Positions 1 through 9,373 of a stretch of 64,000 nucleotides of DNA are shown piece by piece. A program made the position numbers and the translations under genes. The notes under the pieces are model-generated. The model was not told the DNA's origin. It did not search any database and was given only the letters and a program-made list of their open reading frames with translations. Each line of letters begins with the position of its first letter. Within the stretch, counting starts at the first letter, position 1. Origin of the DNA: an uncultured Winogradskyella sp. (lineage in GTDB: Bacteria; Bacteroidota; Bacteroidia; Flavobacteriales; Flavobacteriaceae); contig NZ_CANMIW010000008.1 of NCBI RefSeq assembly GCF_947498005.1, positions 62,001-126,000 on the forward strand, written 5' to 3'.

Positions 1-669
1 ACCATCCGGATTAAAAGCTTCTAACTCTTCAAACGTTGCGTTGTACGGAAATACCTTTACATAAGCGTCTCTACTCGTTAAATTTCTAAGAATGTTTTTC
101 TTAATTCCTATATCTAAAGCAGCAATTTTATATTTAGCATTTTCATCTCCTACAAAGTAAGGTTCTTTAGTTGATACCTTAGATGCTAACTCTAAACCTT
201 TCATAGAAGGTAAATCCGCTAGCTGTTTTTTTAAACCTTCTATGTTATCAACTTCAGTTGTAATAACGGCATTCATTGCACCATTATCTCTAATGTAACT
301 CACCAACGCTCTCGTGTCAACATCTGCAATTGCTAAGGTATTATGTTTTTCAAAAAAATCTTGCAAAGATGCATCAGCTGCTGGTCTAGAATAATTGAAA
401 CTGAAATTTTTACAAATTAAACCTGCTATTTTAATATCTTCAGATTCTACTTCATCTGCTTTTGTACCATAGTTTCCTATATGAGCATTAGTGGTTACCA
501 TAAGCTGACCGTAATATGAAGGGTCTGTGAAAATTTCTTGATAACCAGTTGTACCAGTGTTAAAACACACTTCACCAAAAGCAGAACCTTCTTTACCAAT
601 AGATTTACCATGAAAAATTGTTCCGTCTGCTAAAAGAATAAGGGCTTTTTTTCTTTGTTTATATTTCAT
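1..669 (-). CDS. carA: Carbamoyl-phosphate synthase small subunit, partial (C-terminus beyond window)
   Basis: This is the glutamine-hydrolysing subunit of carbamoyl-phosphate synthase, which supplies ammonia for arginine and pyrimidine synthesis in the cytoplasm. Reading from the ATG at 669 towards position 1 gives 223 uninterrupted codons. The protein begins MKYKQRKKALILLADGTIFH and contains the family stretches GEVCFNTGTTGYQEIFTDPS and DVDTRALVSYIRDNGAMNAV. The window edge falls at ...FNPDG, where the amidotransferase domain has only begun, so its catalytic Cys and His lie outside. A gene in this position behind rplQ is usual in Flavobacteriaceae. It is separated from rplQ by a strong terminator, so it is probably transcribed on its own. 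Identification is firm although only the N-terminal part is visible. Confidence 0.95.
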   Translation of the reverse strand, partial: MKYKQRKKALILLADGTIFHGKSIGKEGSAFGEVCFNTGTTGYQEIFTDPSYYGQLMVTTNAHIGNYGTKADEVESEDIKIAGLICKNFSFNYSRPAADASLQDFFEKHNTLAIADVDTRALVSYIRDNGAMNAVITTEVDNIEGLKKQLADLPSMKGLELASKVSTKEPYFVGDENAKYKIAALDIGIKKNILRNLTSRDAYVKVFPYNATFEELEAFNPDG

Positions 670-703
670 TGTTGTTGTGTTGAATCGTTTATTGCTATTA
701 ACT

Positions 704-711
704 CAAAATTA
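704..711 (-). promoter_or_regulatory. Possible -7 box (TAATTTTG) of carA
   Basis: On the minus strand this octamer matches the Bacteroidota -7 consensus TANNTTTG and lies 35 bp upstream of the carA ATG. No TTTG is found 19 bp further upstream, so the call rests on the -7 box alone and is weak. Confidence 0.35.
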
Positions 712-720
712 TATTTTATT

Positions 721-868
721 CCTATTGGCTGACTGGCAACCTTCTTTTGCGTTAGCGATTGAACGGTTTGTTTGAGCTCCTCGCAGAGAGCGAGTAGTGA
801 AAGCGCGACCGAATAAGTTTTCTTTTAAACTTGTTGGGTAACGCCCAAATCGTGACAATGCTTTGCAA
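721..868. other. Intergenic non-coding element with small inverted repeats between rplQ and carA
   Basis: This part of the 264-bp carA-rplQ gap is clearly richer in G and C than other intergenic DNA in the window and holds no credible open reading frame. It contains short hairpins: CTCGC-AGAGA-GCGAG near 778-792 and TTGGG-TAACG-CCCAA at 834-848. The composition and hairpins resemble the dispersed intergenic repeats of Flavobacteriaceae, but no second copy exists in this window, so the repeat nature is inference. Confidence 0.3.
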
Positions 869-874
869 AAATCC

Positions 875-909
875 AAAAAAAAAGGATAAACTGAAACAGT
901 CTATCCTTT
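875..909 (-). terminator. Intrinsic terminator after rplQ
   Basis: On the minus strand, GGATAGACTG and CAGTTTATCC form a 10-bp stem (one G-U pair) with a 3-nt loop, followed at once by nine T residues. It begins about 25 bp after the rplQ stop codon and should end the whole ribosomal supercluster transcript before carA. Confidence 0.9.
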
Positions 910-933
910 ATATTTATTAATGCTTATTAACAT

Positions 934-1407
934 TTATTCTTCTTCGTTTGAAGCGTTAGTCTCCACTGGTGGAGTTGTAGTAGCTTTGCTACCACCTCTT
1001 CTACTTCTACGAGTCGTTTTCTTAGGTGCTTTACCAGCATTATAGATTTCGTTGTAATCAACTAATTCTATCATTGCCATATCAGCGTTATCACCTAATC
1101 TGTTTCCTAATTTAATGATACGTGTATATCCACCTGGACGATCACCAATTTTTGCTGCTACATCTCTGAATAATTCAGAAACTGCCTCTTTTTGTCTAAG
1201 TTTTGACATTACAATACGTCTGTTGTGTGTAGTATCTGTCTTAGATTTTGTTATCATTGGCTCTACAAACTGCTTTAAAGCTTTTGCTTTAGCTACCGTT
1301 GTATTAATACGCTTGTGCTCAATTAATGAACAAGCCATATTAGCTAACATTGCTTTTCTGTGTGCTGTTTGTCTACCTAAGTGGTTGAATTTTTTTCCGT
1401 GTCTCAT
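934..1407 (-). CDS. rplQ: 50S ribosomal protein L17
   Basis: L17 is a large-subunit protein near the exit tunnel. The start [12 protein letters not shown] and the stretch [19 protein letters not shown] are diagnostic. At 157 residues it is longer than the E. coli protein because of a basic then acidic C-terminal tail (about residues 127-157, Arg/Lys/Thr-rich, ending in three Glu), as is common in Bacteroidota. It is the last gene of the alpha operon, 70 bp after rpoA, and is followed by a strong terminator. Confidence 0.98.
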   Translation of the reverse strand: MRHGKKFNHLGRQTAHRKAMLANMACSLIEHKRINTTVAKAKALKQFVEPMITKSKTDTTHNRRIVMSKLRQKEAVSELFRDVAAKIGDRPGGYTRIIKLGNRLGDNADMAMIELVDYNEIYNAGKAPKKTTRRSRRGGSKATTTPPVETNASNEEE

Positions 1408-1477
1408 GACCTTTGTTTTATCATCTTGCTACTATACTCTTTAGCGAGGAGCAAAATATGATTAGTATTAATTAATA

Positions 1478-2470
1478 TTAGTCTTTGTCTAATTTATATT
1501 TGGTTAAATCCATTCCGAAATTTAATCCTTTTACATTTACTAGTTCTTCTAGCTCTGTTAAAGACTTCTTACCGAAGTTTCTGAATTTCATTAAATCATT
1601 TTTATTGAATGACACTAAGTCTCCTAAAGTATCAACTTCTGCTGCTTTTAAACAGTTAAGTGCACGTACAGAAAGATCCATATCAACTAATTTAGTTTTC
1701 AATAGTTGTCTCATGTGAAGTGACTCTTCATCATAAGTTTCGGTCTGTGCGATTTCATCAGCCTCTAAAGTGATACGCTCATCAGAGAATAACATGAAGT
1801 GGTGAATTAATATCTTAGCTGCTTCTGTTAAAGCATCTTTTGGGTTAATTGAACCGTCAGTTTGAATTTCGAAAACTAATTTTTCGTAATCCGTTTTTTG
1901 CTCTACACGGTAATTTTCAATTGCATACTTTACATTCTTAATTGGTGTGAAGATTGAATCTGTAAAGATAGTTCCGATTGGTGCTGAAGCTTTCTTATTT
2001 TCTTCTGCGGGTACGTAACCTCTTCCTTTTTCAATAGTCAATTCCATATTAATGTTTACTTTAGGATCTAAGTTACAGATTACTAAATCTGTATTTAATA
2101 CTTGGAAACCTGAAATAAACTTCTGGAAATCACCAGCTGTAATTTGATTTTGTCCTGAGATAGAAATAGTAACTGTTTCGTTATCTATTTCATCGATTTG
2201 ACGCTTAAAGTTAACTTGCTTTAAGTTCAAAATCATTTCAGTTACATCTTCAACTACACCAGAAATTGTAGAAAATTCATGATCTACACCTTCTATTCTT
2301 ACTGAAGTGATTGCAAAACCTTCTAAAGAAGATAATAATACTCTTCTAAGAGCATTACCTACTGTTAATCCGTATCCTGGTTCTAATGGTCTGAATTCGA
2401 ATTTACCTTCGAAGTCAGTAGAATCAATCATGATTACTTTGTCTGGTTTTTGAAAATTTAATATTGCCAT
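1478..2470 (-). CDS. rpoA: DNA-directed RNA polymerase subunit alpha
   Basis: RpoA is the assembly platform of RNA polymerase. The 330-residue protein has the N-terminal dimerisation and beta/beta-prime-binding domain (about 1-235, with [18 protein letters not shown] near residue 34) and the C-terminal DNA/activator-binding domain (about 250-320, with [19 protein letters not shown] and [13 protein letters not shown]). The C-terminal domain is the usual contact for activators such as Crp/Fnr and LytTR proteins, both of which occur in this window. It sits between rpsD and rplQ in the standard alpha-operon order and is probably co-transcribed with them. Confidence 0.98.
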   Translation of the reverse strand: MAILNFQKPDKVIMIDSTDFEGKFEFRPLEPGYGLTVGNALRRVLLSSLEGFAITSVRIEGVDHEFSTISGVVEDVTEMILNLKQVNFKRQIDEIDNETVTISISGQNQITAGDFQKFISGFQVLNTDLVICNLDPKVNINMELTIEKGRGYVPAEENKKASAPIGTIFTDSIFTPIKNVKYAIENYRVEQKTDYEKLVFEIQTDGSINPKDALTEAAKILIHHFMLFSDERITLEADEIAQTETYDEESLHMRQLLKTKLVDMDLSVRALNCLKAAEVDTLGDLVSFNKNDLMKFRNFGKKSLTELEELVNVKGLNFGMDLTKYKLDKD

Positions 2471-2564
2471 AGTTTTCTTCGTTTTAATTGTGACTTGGTT
2501 GCGCGATTTATAAGTTTGAAGAAGTCAAATAAATCCTTTGGCCAAATACCAATATGATTAATTA

Positions 2565-3170
2565 TTATTTAGAGTAAAGTTCAACGATAAATTGTTCGTT
2601 GATTTGTTCTGGGATTTGGATTCTCGCTGGTACAGTAACATATGTTCCTTCCATTGATCCTGTATTCCAAGTAATCCACTCAAAAACATTGCTAGAATTA
2701 GCTAATGAATTTTGAATAGCTTCTAAAGATTTTGATTTTTCTCTAACACCTACTACATCTCCAGCCTTTAGTTGGTAAGAAGGAATGTTTACCTTTTCAC
2801 CGTTTACTGTGATATGTCTGTGCGAAACTAATTGTCTTGCACCACTTCTTGTTGGAGAAATACCCATTCTGTAAACAACATTATCTAAACGAGACTCACA
2901 TAATTGAAGTAAAACTTCACCAGTAATACCTTTAGATGCAGTTGCTCTTTTGAACATGTTTCTGAATTGCTTTTCTAATATACCGTAAGTATATTTAGCT
3001 TTTTGCTTCTCCATTAATTGGATTGCATATTCAGATTTCTTTCCACGACGACGGTTATTTCCGTGTTGCCCTGGAGGGTAATTTCTTTTTTCGAAGGCTT
3101 TGTCATCTCCGAAGATCGCTTGTCCGAATTTACGGGCGATTTTAGTTTTAGGACCAGTATATCTTGCCAT
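2565..3170 (-). CDS. rpsD: 30S ribosomal protein S4, zinc-free form
   Basis: S4 nucleates 30S assembly by binding 16S rRNA. The protein has 201 residues, starts [16 protein letters not shown], and carries the S4 RNA-binding domain near residues 92-155 ([20 protein letters not shown]). The N-terminal zinc-binding cysteines found in the C+ form of S4 are absent, so this is the C- form. In E. coli S4 represses its own operon; whether that holds here is unknown. The 217-bp gap upstream holds a probable promoter and an inverted repeat, suggesting rpsD-rpoA-rplQ can be expressed apart from the genes before them. Confidence 0.98.
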   Translation of the reverse strand: MARYTGPKTKIARKFGQAIFGDDKAFEKRNYPPGQHGNNRRRGKKSEYAIQLMEKQKAKYTYGILEKQFRNMFKRATASKGITGEVLLQLCESRLDNVVYRMGISPTRSGARQLVSHRHITVNGEKVNIPSYQLKAGDVVGVREKSKSLEAIQNSLANSSNVFEWITWNTGSMEGTYVTVPARIQIPEQINEQFIVELYSK

Positions 3171-3272
3171 TTTAAATTTGTTTTGAGAGTGATTTTAGAA
3201 TTAAGGTCTTAATCTTATCCTTCCATAACCGTTAACCTCTCGATTGATACTTGTATTAATTTTTTCAGTTTG

Positions 3273-3302
3273 CAAATTTATGCAAAATAAACTAATATCA
3301 AT
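3273..3302 (-). promoter_or_regulatory. Probable internal promoter for rpsD-rpoA-rplQ
   Basis: On the minus strand ATTG (3299-3302) is followed after 18 bp by TAAATTTG (3273-3280), a full match to the Bacteroidota -7 box TANNTTTG with close to the preferred 19-bp spacing. Initiation would fall near 3267, leaving a leader of about 95 nt before rpsD. Confidence 0.55.
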
Positions 3303-3328
3303 ACATTTTCATGAATGATATTAGTTTA
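3288..3328. repeat. 13-bp inverted repeat in the rpsK-rpsD gap
   Basis: TAAACTAATATCA (3288-3300) and TGATATTAGTTTA (3316-3328) are perfect reverse complements around a 15-nt loop. On the minus strand the second arm runs into a T-rich stretch, so it may be a weak terminator for the rpsM-rpsK transcript. It also overlaps the -33 end of the predicted rpsD promoter, so it could instead be an operator. A smaller hairpin (TTCTAACC/GGTTAGAA, 3349-3370) lies between it and the rpsK stop. Confidence 0.6.
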
Positions 3329-3387
3329 CATATATTTTTTGAGAATAATTCTAACCCAAAAAGGTTAGAAACTGAAATTAATTCAGA

Positions 3388-3771
3388 TTAAACTCTACGT
3401 CTTTTTGGAGGACGACAACCGTTATGTGGCATTGGAGTAACATCAATAATTTCTGATACTTCAATTCCTGCATTGTGTATAGATCTAATAGCAGATTCTC
3501 TACCATTTCCAGGACCTTTAACATATGCCTTTACTTTCTTTAATCCAGCTTCTTTAGCTACACCTGCAGCATCTTCTGCAGCTAATTGTGCAGCGTAAGG
3601 CGTGTTCTTTTTAGAACCTCTAAACCCCATTTTACCTGCTGATGACCAAGAAATAACGTCACCTTTTTTATTTGTTAAAGAAATAATGATGTTATTAAAT
3701 GAAGCTGTTATGTGTGCTTCACCAATTGCATCAACTATAACTTTACGTTTTTTAGTACTTGCCTTTGCCAT
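3388..3771 (-). CDS. rpsK: 30S ribosomal protein S11
   Basis: S11 lies on the platform of the small subunit and shapes the mRNA exit and E site. The 127-residue protein has the family stretches [20 protein letters not shown] and [20 protein letters not shown], and ends [13 protein letters not shown], the conserved C-terminus. It follows rpsM after 102 bp. The 217-bp gap after it separates it from rpsD, unlike the tight packing of the upstream genes. Confidence 0.98.
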   Translation of the reverse strand: MAKASTKKRKVIVDAIGEAHITASFNNIIISLTNKKGDVISWSSAGKMGFRGSKKNTPYAAQLAAEDAAGVAKEAGLKKVKAYVKGPGNGRESAIRSIHNAGIEVSEIIDVTPMPHNGCRPPKRRRV

Positions 3772-3873
3772 GTTTACTTTTAGTTTTTAGTATTAGTTTA
3801 TAGTCGCTAGAATCCTAAACCGTTAAATTTCAAACAGATTCTTTCCAACGTCTAATAGACTAAAGACCATTTA

Positions 3874-4248
3874 TTATTTAGTTACTTTCTTTTTGTTAGC
3901 AACCGTTTTTCTTCTACCTTTTCTTGTACGAGAGTTATTCTTAGTACGTTGTCCTCTTAAAGGAAGACCAACTCTATGACGAATACCTCTGTAACATCCA
4001 ATATCCATTAATCGCTTAATGTTCATTTGAGTTTCAGAACGTAATTCACCTTCGATTTTAAAAGTTCCAACTGCGTCACGGATTGCTCCTATTTCGTCGT
4101 CAGACCAATCTTGTACTTTTGTGCTTTCGTCAACTTTAGCAGCAGCTAAAATTTCCTTTGCTCTACTTCTACCTACTCCGTAGATATAAGTTAAAGAGAT
4201 CACTCCTCTTTTCTGTTTTGGTATGTCTACACCTGCAATTCTTGCCAT
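3874..4248 (-). CDS. rpsM: 30S ribosomal protein S13
   Basis: S13 sits in the head of the small subunit and contacts the P-site tRNA and the large subunit (bridge B1). The 124-residue protein starts [15 protein letters not shown] and contains the helix-two-turn-helix stretch [20 protein letters not shown]. Its tail is strongly basic ([18 protein letters not shown]), as expected for the part that reaches the tRNA. It lies only 2 bp after the rpmJ stop codon, so the two are surely co-transcribed. Confidence 0.98.
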   Translation of the reverse strand: MARIAGVDIPKQKRGVISLTYIYGVGRSRAKEILAAAKVDESTKVQDWSDDEIGAIRDAVGTFKIEGELRSETQMNIKRLMDIGCYRGIRHRVGLPLRGQRTKNNSRTRKGRRKTVANKKKVTK

Positions 4249-4250
4249 AA

Positions 4251-4367
4251 TTACCCTTGTCTTTGTTTGAATCTAGGATTCTTTTTGTTAATGACGTAAA
4301 GTCTACCTTTTCTGCGCACTAATTTACAGTCTGCGCTTCTTTTCTTTACTGATGCTCTAACTTTCAT
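4251..4367 (-). CDS. rpmJ: 50S ribosomal protein L36, zinc-free form
   Basis: A 38-codon gene lies between infA and rpsM, the usual place for L36. Read from the ATG at 4367 it gives a protein starting [20 protein letters not shown] and ending PRFKQRQG. The MKVRASVKK start and KQRQG end are diagnostic. The zinc form of L36 has three Cys and one His; here only Cys14 remains and there is no His, so this is the C- form that cannot bind zinc in the usual way. The gene starts 4 bp after the infA stop. Confidence 0.95.
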   Translation of the reverse strand: MKVRASVKKRSADCKLVRRKGRLYVINKKNPRFKQRQG

Positions 4368-4371
4368 CGTA

Positions 4372-4587
4372 TTAGTATCTATAAGTTATACGAGCCTTCG
4401 TTAAATCGTAAGGACTCATTTCTAATTTCACTTTATCACCTGGTAATAACTTAATATAATGCATACGCATTTTACCAGAGATATGTGCAGTCACTATATG
4501 ACCATTTTCTAATTCTACACGAAACATAGCATTAGATAATGCTTCTATAATTGTTCCGTCTTGTTCTATTGCCGCTTGTTTTGCCAT
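4372..4587 (-). CDS. infA: Translation initiation factor IF-1
   Basis: IF-1 blocks the ribosomal A site during initiation. The 71-residue protein is a single OB fold of the S1 type, with the family stretches [19 protein letters not shown] and [19 protein letters not shown]. Its position between secY and rpmJ is the standard one in Bacteroidota and Gram-positive bacteria, unlike E. coli where infA is elsewhere. It begins 11 bp after secY. Confidence 0.98.
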   Translation of the reverse strand: MAKQAAIEQDGTIIEALSNAMFRVELENGHIVTAHISGKMRMHYIKLLPGDKVKLEMSPYDLTKARITYRY

Positions 4588-4598
4588 AATATTATATC

Positions 4599-5963
4599 TT
4601 ATTGCGCAACCGCTTTTCTATTCTTACCCGTTTTCATTAAACCATCATAATGCTTATTTAATAAATAAGAATTAATCTGTTGCATGGTATCTATTGCTAC
4701 ACCAACCATAATTAATAATGATGTACCACCGAAAAACAATGCCCAACCTGCCTGAACTTTCAATAAATTCATTACAAATGCAGGGAAAATAGCTACCAAA
4801 GCTAAAAATATAGAACCTGGTAACGTAATCTGAGACATAATTTTATCTAAATACTCAGATGTTTCTGATCCTGGACGAATACCTGGTATAAAACCTCCGC
4901 TTCGTTTTAAATCATCAGCCATTTTATTTGTTGGTACCGTAATAGCGGTATAAAAGTATGTAAAAATGATTATTAAAATAGCAAACATTAGGTTATACCA
5001 AAACCCGAACATATCAGCAAAATTAGTTTGCATCCATAAACCAGCTGAAGTATCTTTTAACCAAGATGAGCTACCTATTAATCCTGGCACAAACATAATT
5101 GCTTGAGCAAATATAATCGGCATTACACCAGAAGCATTTAACTTCAATGGTAAAAACTGACGCGATCCAAATGCATTCTTTTCGTATCCACCAGATGCTG
5201 TTCTTCTTGCATATTGAACTGCAATTTTTCTAACCGCCATAACTAAGAATACTGAAGCTAATATGATTAAGAACCAAATTACCATTTCTATTAATATCAT
5301 CATAAATCCTCCATTTCCACCTTCTAATCTAGAAGCTGCATTTTGAATAAATGACGCTGGTAATGTTGCTATAATACCTACCATAATTAATAATGAAATA
5401 CCATTTCCTATTCCTTTATCAGTAATTTTTTCACCTAACCACATTGCGAATACACAACCTGTAACCAAAATAATAACTGAAGAAACATAAAATATACTTT
5501 CACTAAACCCTGGTACAAGCATAGCTCCCATTGAAGAAGAACCAGATAAGCCAGGAATACTAGCTAAATAACCTGGAGCCTGAACTAAACAGATTACTAT
5601 TGTTAACCAACGTGTAATTTGTGTAATTTTCTTCTGGCCACTTGCCCCTTCTTTCTGAAGTTTTTGTAGATAAGGAATCGCAATACCCATTAACTGAACT
5701 ACAATAGATGCAGAAATATAAGGCATAATACCTAAAGCAAATACAGATGCATTAGCAAATGCTCCACCTGTAAACGCATTTAGTAATCCTAAAAGACCAC
5801 CTGTTGTTCCATCTTGTAAACCACCTAGCTCATCTATATTGATACCAGGTAATACAACCTGAGCACCAAAACGATATACCAACAACAAACCTAAGGTTAG
5901 GATAATCCTATCCTTAAGTTCTGTGATTTTCCAAACGTTTTTTAATGTTTCTATTATTTTCAT
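4599..5963 (-). CDS. secY: Protein translocase subunit SecY
   Basis: SecY is the pore of the Sec translocon in the inner membrane. The 454-residue protein shows the expected ten hydrophobic segments. Family signatures include [20 protein letters not shown] at the first membrane helix, the plug region after it, and [19 protein letters not shown] near residue 185. The conserved cytoplasmic loop with GFIPGIRPG lies near residue 355. It follows rplO after 9 bp in the spc operon, the usual coupling of membrane insertion with ribosome synthesis. Confidence 0.98.
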   Translation of the reverse strand: MKIIETLKNVWKITELKDRIILTLGLLLVYRFGAQVVLPGINIDELGGLQDGTTGGLLGLLNAFTGGAFANASVFALGIMPYISASIVVQLMGIAIPYLQKLQKEGASGQKKITQITRWLTIVICLVQAPGYLASIPGLSGSSSMGAMLVPGFSESIFYVSSVIILVTGCVFAMWLGEKITDKGIGNGISLLIMVGIIATLPASFIQNAASRLEGGNGGFMMILIEMVIWFLIILASVFLVMAVRKIAVQYARRTASGGYEKNAFGSRQFLPLKLNASGVMPIIFAQAIMFVPGLIGSSSWLKDTSAGLWMQTNFADMFGFWYNLMFAILIIIFTYFYTAITVPTNKMADDLKRSGGFIPGIRPGSETSEYLDKIMSQITLPGSIFLALVAIFPAFVMNLLKVQAGWALFFGGTSLLIMVGVAIDTMQQINSYLLNKHYDGLMKTGKNRKAVAQ

Positions 5964-5972
5964 CCTATAATC

Positions 5973-6425
5973 TTATAAAGTTACAGCTTCACCACCAGCA
6001 GCTTCAATAGCAGCTTTTGCCGTAGCAGTAAATTTATGAGCAGTTACCTTTAATTTTGTCTTCAATTCTCCTCTACCTAAGATTTTTACTAGCTCATTTT
6101 TACCAGCTAATCCCATAGATACTAAAGATTCAAAATCAACACTATCTTTAACTTTCTTTTCGTCTACTAACTTTTGTAATGTATCTAAATTTACACCTTG
6201 ATATTCTACTCTGTTAATATTTGTAAAACCAAATTTAGGCACACGTCTTTGTAATGGCATTTGACCACCTTCAAATCCTAATTTCTTAGAATAACCTGAA
6301 CGAGACTTTGCTCCTTTGTGACCACGTGTTGCAGTACCACCTTTACCAGAACCTTGTCCACGTCCAATACGCTTCCCTTGATTTTTTACTGAACCTTCTG
6401 CAGGTTTTAAATTACTTAAATCCAT
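5973..6425 (-). CDS. rplO: 50S ribosomal protein L15
   Basis: L15 is a late-assembly large-subunit protein. The 150-residue protein has the long basic glycine-rich N-terminal arm (RIGRGQGSGKGGTATRGHKG), the family signature GGQMPLQRRVPKFGF near residue 53, and a compact C-terminal domain. It lies 15 bp after rpmD and 9 bp before secY, the normal spc order. Confidence 0.98.
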   Translation of the reverse strand: MDLSNLKPAEGSVKNQGKRIGRGQGSGKGGTATRGHKGAKSRSGYSKKLGFEGGQMPLQRRVPKFGFTNINRVEYQGVNLDTLQKLVDEKKVKDSVDFESLVSMGLAGKNELVKILGRGELKTKLKVTAHKFTATAKAAIEAAGGEAVTL

Positions 6426-6440
6426 TGTTAAGTTATATTA

Positions 6441-6620
6441 TTAAGCTTCCTCTACAGAAACTAAGTGTTCAACTTTCTTCACCATACCAAGGATGTTTGG
6501 TGTGGCATCGTGCTCTACTACTTGTCCAATCTTTTTTAAACCTAAAGCTAACAATGTCAACTTTTGTCTTTTAGTACGATTGATTGCACTTTTTACTTTC
6601 TTTACTTTAATCTTTGCCAT
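6441..6620 (-). CDS. rpmD: 50S ribosomal protein L30
   Basis: A 59-codon gene between rpsE and rplO. From the ATG at 6620 it reads MAKIKVKKVKSAINRTKRQK and continues LTLLALGLKKIGQVVEHD, the typical L30 core (TLxALGLxK then a hydrophobic strand), ending KKVEHLVSVEEA. The length equals the family norm. It starts 13 bp after the rpsE stop. Confidence 0.95.
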   Translation of the reverse strand: MAKIKVKKVKSAINRTKRQKLTLLALGLKKIGQVVEHDATPNILGMVKKVEHLVSVEEA

Positions 6621-6633
6621 CTTATCCTATCGA

Positions 6634-7158
6634 TTATCCGTTAAATACTTTTTCAAGTGAAATTCCGCGTTCTTTAGCTACAGACTTTGCATCTCTTAAT
6701 TGTAATAAAGCGTCAAAAGTAGCTTTTACAACATTATGAGGATTTGAAGATCCTTGAGACTTAGATAATACGTCATGTACACCAACTGCTTCAAGAACAA
6801 CTCTTACCGCACCACCTGCAATTACACCTGTACCAGGAGCAGCAGGAATGATGTTAACTCTTGCACCACCAAATTTACCTTTTTGCTCGTGTGGTAATGT
6901 ACCTTTGATGATAGGAATTCTTACTAAGTTTTTCTTAGCATCTTCAACTGCCTTTGCAATTGCTGTTGCCACATCCTTAGATTTACCTAATCCATGTCCT
7001 ACAACATTTGTTTCGTCACCTACAACAACAATTGCAGAAAAACCAAATGCTCTACCACCTTTTGTTACTTTAGTTACACGTTGTACACCTACTAAGCGGT
7101 CTTTTAATTCTAATCCGCCTGGTTTTACAAGCTCTGCGTTTTTATATTTTTGATACAT
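6634..7158 (-). CDS. rpsE: 30S ribosomal protein S5
   Basis: S5 helps control decoding accuracy and mRNA unwinding at the small-subunit entry. The 174-residue protein has the double-stranded-RNA-binding-like N-terminal domain (about 18-82, with [20 protein letters not shown]) and the C-terminal domain with [20 protein letters not shown] and [16 protein letters not shown]. It starts 6 bp after rplR and is followed closely by rpmD. Confidence 0.98.
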   Translation of the reverse strand: MYQKYKNAELVKPGGLELKDRLVGVQRVTKVTKGGRAFGFSAIVVVGDETNVVGHGLGKSKDVATAIAKAVEDAKKNLVRIPIIKGTLPHEQKGKFGGARVNIIPAAPGTGVIAGGAVRVVLEAVGVHDVLSKSQGSSNPHNVVKATFDALLQLRDAKSVAKERGISLEKVFNG

Positions 7159-7164
7159 AATGTC

Positions 7165-7521
7165 TTAAAATTTAAGTCCTGCTTCTCTAGCACCTTCTGC
7201 TAATGATTTTACTCTTCCATGATATAAATAACCACCTCTATCAAAAGAAATAGTTTCAACACCAGCCTTCATAGCTTTTTCTGCGACAGACTTTCCTACT
7301 AAAGTAGCAATTTCTGATTTGTTTCCTTTAGACTTAGCTATATCTTTATCTCTTGAAGATGCAGCAGCTAAAGTGTTACCAGATACATCATCTACGACTT
7401 GAGCATAAATCTCTTTATTACTTCTAAAAACAGCTAATCTTGGTTTTGTTTCAGTACCAGATACTACCTTACGGATTCTGTTTTTAATTCTTAATCTTCT
7501 TTCGTTCTTTGTCAATGCCAT
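7165..7521 (-). CDS. rplR: 50S ribosomal protein L18
   Basis: L18 binds 5S rRNA with L5 in the central protuberance. The 118-residue protein has the basic N-terminus ([20 protein letters not shown]), the stretch [17 protein letters not shown], and the conserved end [20 protein letters not shown]. It starts 10 bp after rplF. Confidence 0.98.
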   Translation of the reverse strand: MALTKNERRLRIKNRIRKVVSGTETKPRLAVFRSNKEIYAQVVDDVSGNTLAAASSRDKDIAKSKGNKSEIATLVGKSVAEKAMKAGVETISFDRGGYLYHGRVKSLAEGAREAGLKF

Positions 7522-7531
7522 AACTTAATTA

Positions 7532-8074
7532 TTACGCTGATTTACCTGCTTTTCTTCTAATTTCTTCACCAACAAACTTGATACCTTTTCCTTTGTAAGG
7601 TTCTGGTTTTCTGAAGCCACGAATTTTAGCAGCAACTTGACCAACTAATTGTTTGTCAAAAGACGTTAATTTTACTATTGGATTTTTACCTTTTTCTGAA
7701 ATTGTTTCAACTTTTACTTCTGGAGCAATATCTAAAACAATATTATGAGAAAATCCTACAGCTAAATCTAATTTTTGTCCTTGATTTGAAGCTCTATAAC
7801 CTACACCAACTAACTCTAGTTCTTTGGTCCAACCTTTAGAAACACCTTCTATCATGTTAGCAATTAATGCTCTATAAAGACCATGTTTTGCTCTTAAATC
7901 TTTCTTATCAGAAGCACGCTCTAATGTAATAGTACCGTCTTCTTGTTTTATAGTAATATCTGAATACTCTTGAGATAATTCACCTAATTTACCTTTTGCA
8001 GTAATTACGTTATCTTTAATTTCAAGTGTTACACCTTCAGGAACTGTTATTGGGTTTTTACCTATTCTTGACAT
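7532..8074 (-). CDS. rplF: 50S ribosomal protein L6
   Basis: L6 lies near the factor-binding site of the large subunit. The 180-residue protein is made of two similar domains. It starts MSRIGKNPITVPEGVTLEIK and ends with the L6 signature PEPYKGKGIKFVGEEIRRKA, which is highly conserved. It starts 12 bp after rpsH in the spc order. Confidence 0.98.
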   Translation of the reverse strand: MSRIGKNPITVPEGVTLEIKDNVITAKGKLGELSQEYSDITIKQEDGTITLERASDKKDLRAKHGLYRALIANMIEGVSKGWTKELELVGVGYRASNQGQKLDLAVGFSHNIVLDIAPEVKVETISEKGKNPIVKLTSFDKQLVGQVAAKIRGFRKPEPYKGKGIKFVGEEIRRKAGKSA

Positions 8075-8086
8075 AATATCCTGTTT

Positions 8087-8485
8087 TTAGTATACGTAAC
8101 ATAAAACTTCACCACCAACATTTTCTCTTTGCGCTTGTTTACCTGTCATAACTCCATGAGAAGTAGAAACAATTGCAATACCTAATCCGTTAAGGATTCT
8201 TGGCATTTCGTTAGAAGAAGCATATTTACGTAAACCTGGTTTACTGATTCTTTGAATTTTTTTGATGACAGACTCTTTTGTCTCTTTACTGTACTTCAAA
8301 GCAATTTTGATAGTACCTTGTACTGTTGAGTCGTCAAACTTATAACTTAAGATAAATCCTTGATCGAATAAAATCTTAGTTATTTCTTTCTTTAAATTAG
8401 ATGCAGGTATCTCAACCACTCTGTGGTTTGCTTTCACTGCATTTCTAACTCGCGTTAAATAATCCGCTATTGGATCTGTATACAT
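8087..8485 (-). CDS. rpsH: 30S ribosomal protein S8
   Basis: S8 binds the central domain of 16S rRNA and in E. coli represses the spc operon. The 132-residue protein starts MYTDPIADYLTRVRNAVKAN and has the conserved C-terminal region STSHGVMTGKQAQRENVGGE. The 62-bp gap between rpsN and this gene is longer than its neighbours, but I see no clear promoter or hairpin in it. Confidence 0.98.
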   Translation of the reverse strand: MYTDPIADYLTRVRNAVKANHRVVEIPASNLKKEITKILFDQGFILSYKFDDSTVQGTIKIALKYSKETKESVIKKIQRISKPGLRKYASSNEMPRILNGLGIAIVSTSHGVMTGKQAQRENVGGEVLCYVY

Positions 8486-8547
8486 ATGTATTAATTTGCG
8501 GTAGCGGTTTTCGACACTATTGTCAAACCTGAAACCAATTTATAATT

Positions 8548-8817
8548 TTACCAACTTGCCTTTTTAACACCAGGAATTAATCCTTGGTTAGCCATCTCTC
8601 TAAACATTACACGAGAAATTCCGAATTGTCTCATATAACCTTTTGGTCTTCCTGTAAGTTTACAACGGTTGTGCTGACGTATTGGAGAAGCATTTTTTGG
8701 TAATTTCTGTAATGCTTCATAATCTCCAGCTTCTTTTAAAGCTTTACGTTTTTCTGCATATTTAGCTACCGTTTTAGAACGCTTAACCTCACGGGCTTTC
8801 ATTGATTCTTTAGCCAT
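8548..8817 (-). CDS. rpsN: 30S ribosomal protein S14, zinc-free long form
   Basis: S14 is in the head of the small subunit. The 89-residue protein is the longer C- form: it keeps the conserved end [20 protein letters not shown] and [17 protein letters not shown] but has a single Cys in place of the four-cysteine zinc site of the short form. It starts 2 bp after rplE. Confidence 0.98.
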   Translation of the reverse strand: MAKESMKAREVKRSKTVAKYAEKRKALKEAGDYEALQKLPKNASPIRQHNRCKLTGRPKGYMRQFGISRVMFREMANQGLIPGVKKASW

Positions 8818-8819
8818 AA

Positions 8820-9371
8820 TTAATTCTTTTTAAAAGGTAATCCTAGTTCTGTTAATAAAGACTTCGCTTCCTTGTCTGTCTCTGCAGTGGTTACGAATGT
8901 TATATCCATTCCTGAAATTTTGTTAATTTTATCAATGTCAATTTCTGGAAAAATAATTTGTTCTACAACACCTAAGTTATAATTTCCACGTCCATCAAAG
9001 CCAGTTGCTTTAATACCGTTAAAATCTCTAACTCGTGGTAAAGCTGAAGTTACTAAACGATCTAAGAACTCATACATTTGCTCACCTCTTAAAGTTACCT
9101 TAGCACCAATTGGCATACCTTTACGTAACTTAAATGAAGCAACATCTTTCTTAGACATTGTATGTATAGCTTTCTGTCCAGATATTTTTGTAAGTTCTTC
9201 TACTGCGTGATCGATTAATTTCTTATCCGCAACAGCAGCACCAACACCTTTAGATATTACTATCTTAGTAAGTTTAGGTACTTGCATTACATTTTTATAT
9301 CCAAATTCTTCGGTAAGAGCAGCAACAACTTTGTCCTTATACTCTTGTTTTAATCTTGCAACGTAAGCCAT
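8820..9371 (-). CDS. rplE: 50S ribosomal protein L5
   Basis: L5 binds 5S rRNA and contacts the small subunit and P-site tRNA. The 183-residue protein has the family stretches [20 protein letters not shown] and [20 protein letters not shown], then [20 protein letters not shown]. It starts 2 bp after rplX, so translation of the two is probably coupled. Confidence 0.98.
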   Translation of the reverse strand: MAYVARLKQEYKDKVVAALTEEFGYKNVMQVPKLTKIVISKGVGAAVADKKLIDHAVEELTKISGQKAIHTMSKKDVASFKLRKGMPIGAKVTLRGEQMYEFLDRLVTSALPRVRDFNGIKATGFDGRGNYNLGVVEQIIFPEIDIDKINKISGMDITFVTTAETDKEAKSLLTELGLPFKKN

Positions 9372-9373
9372 AA

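Noticed and set aside
3351..3368. CTAACC/GGTTAG hairpin after rpsK as a strong terminator
   Set aside because: No T-tract follows on the minus strand, so it is mentioned only as a small stem.
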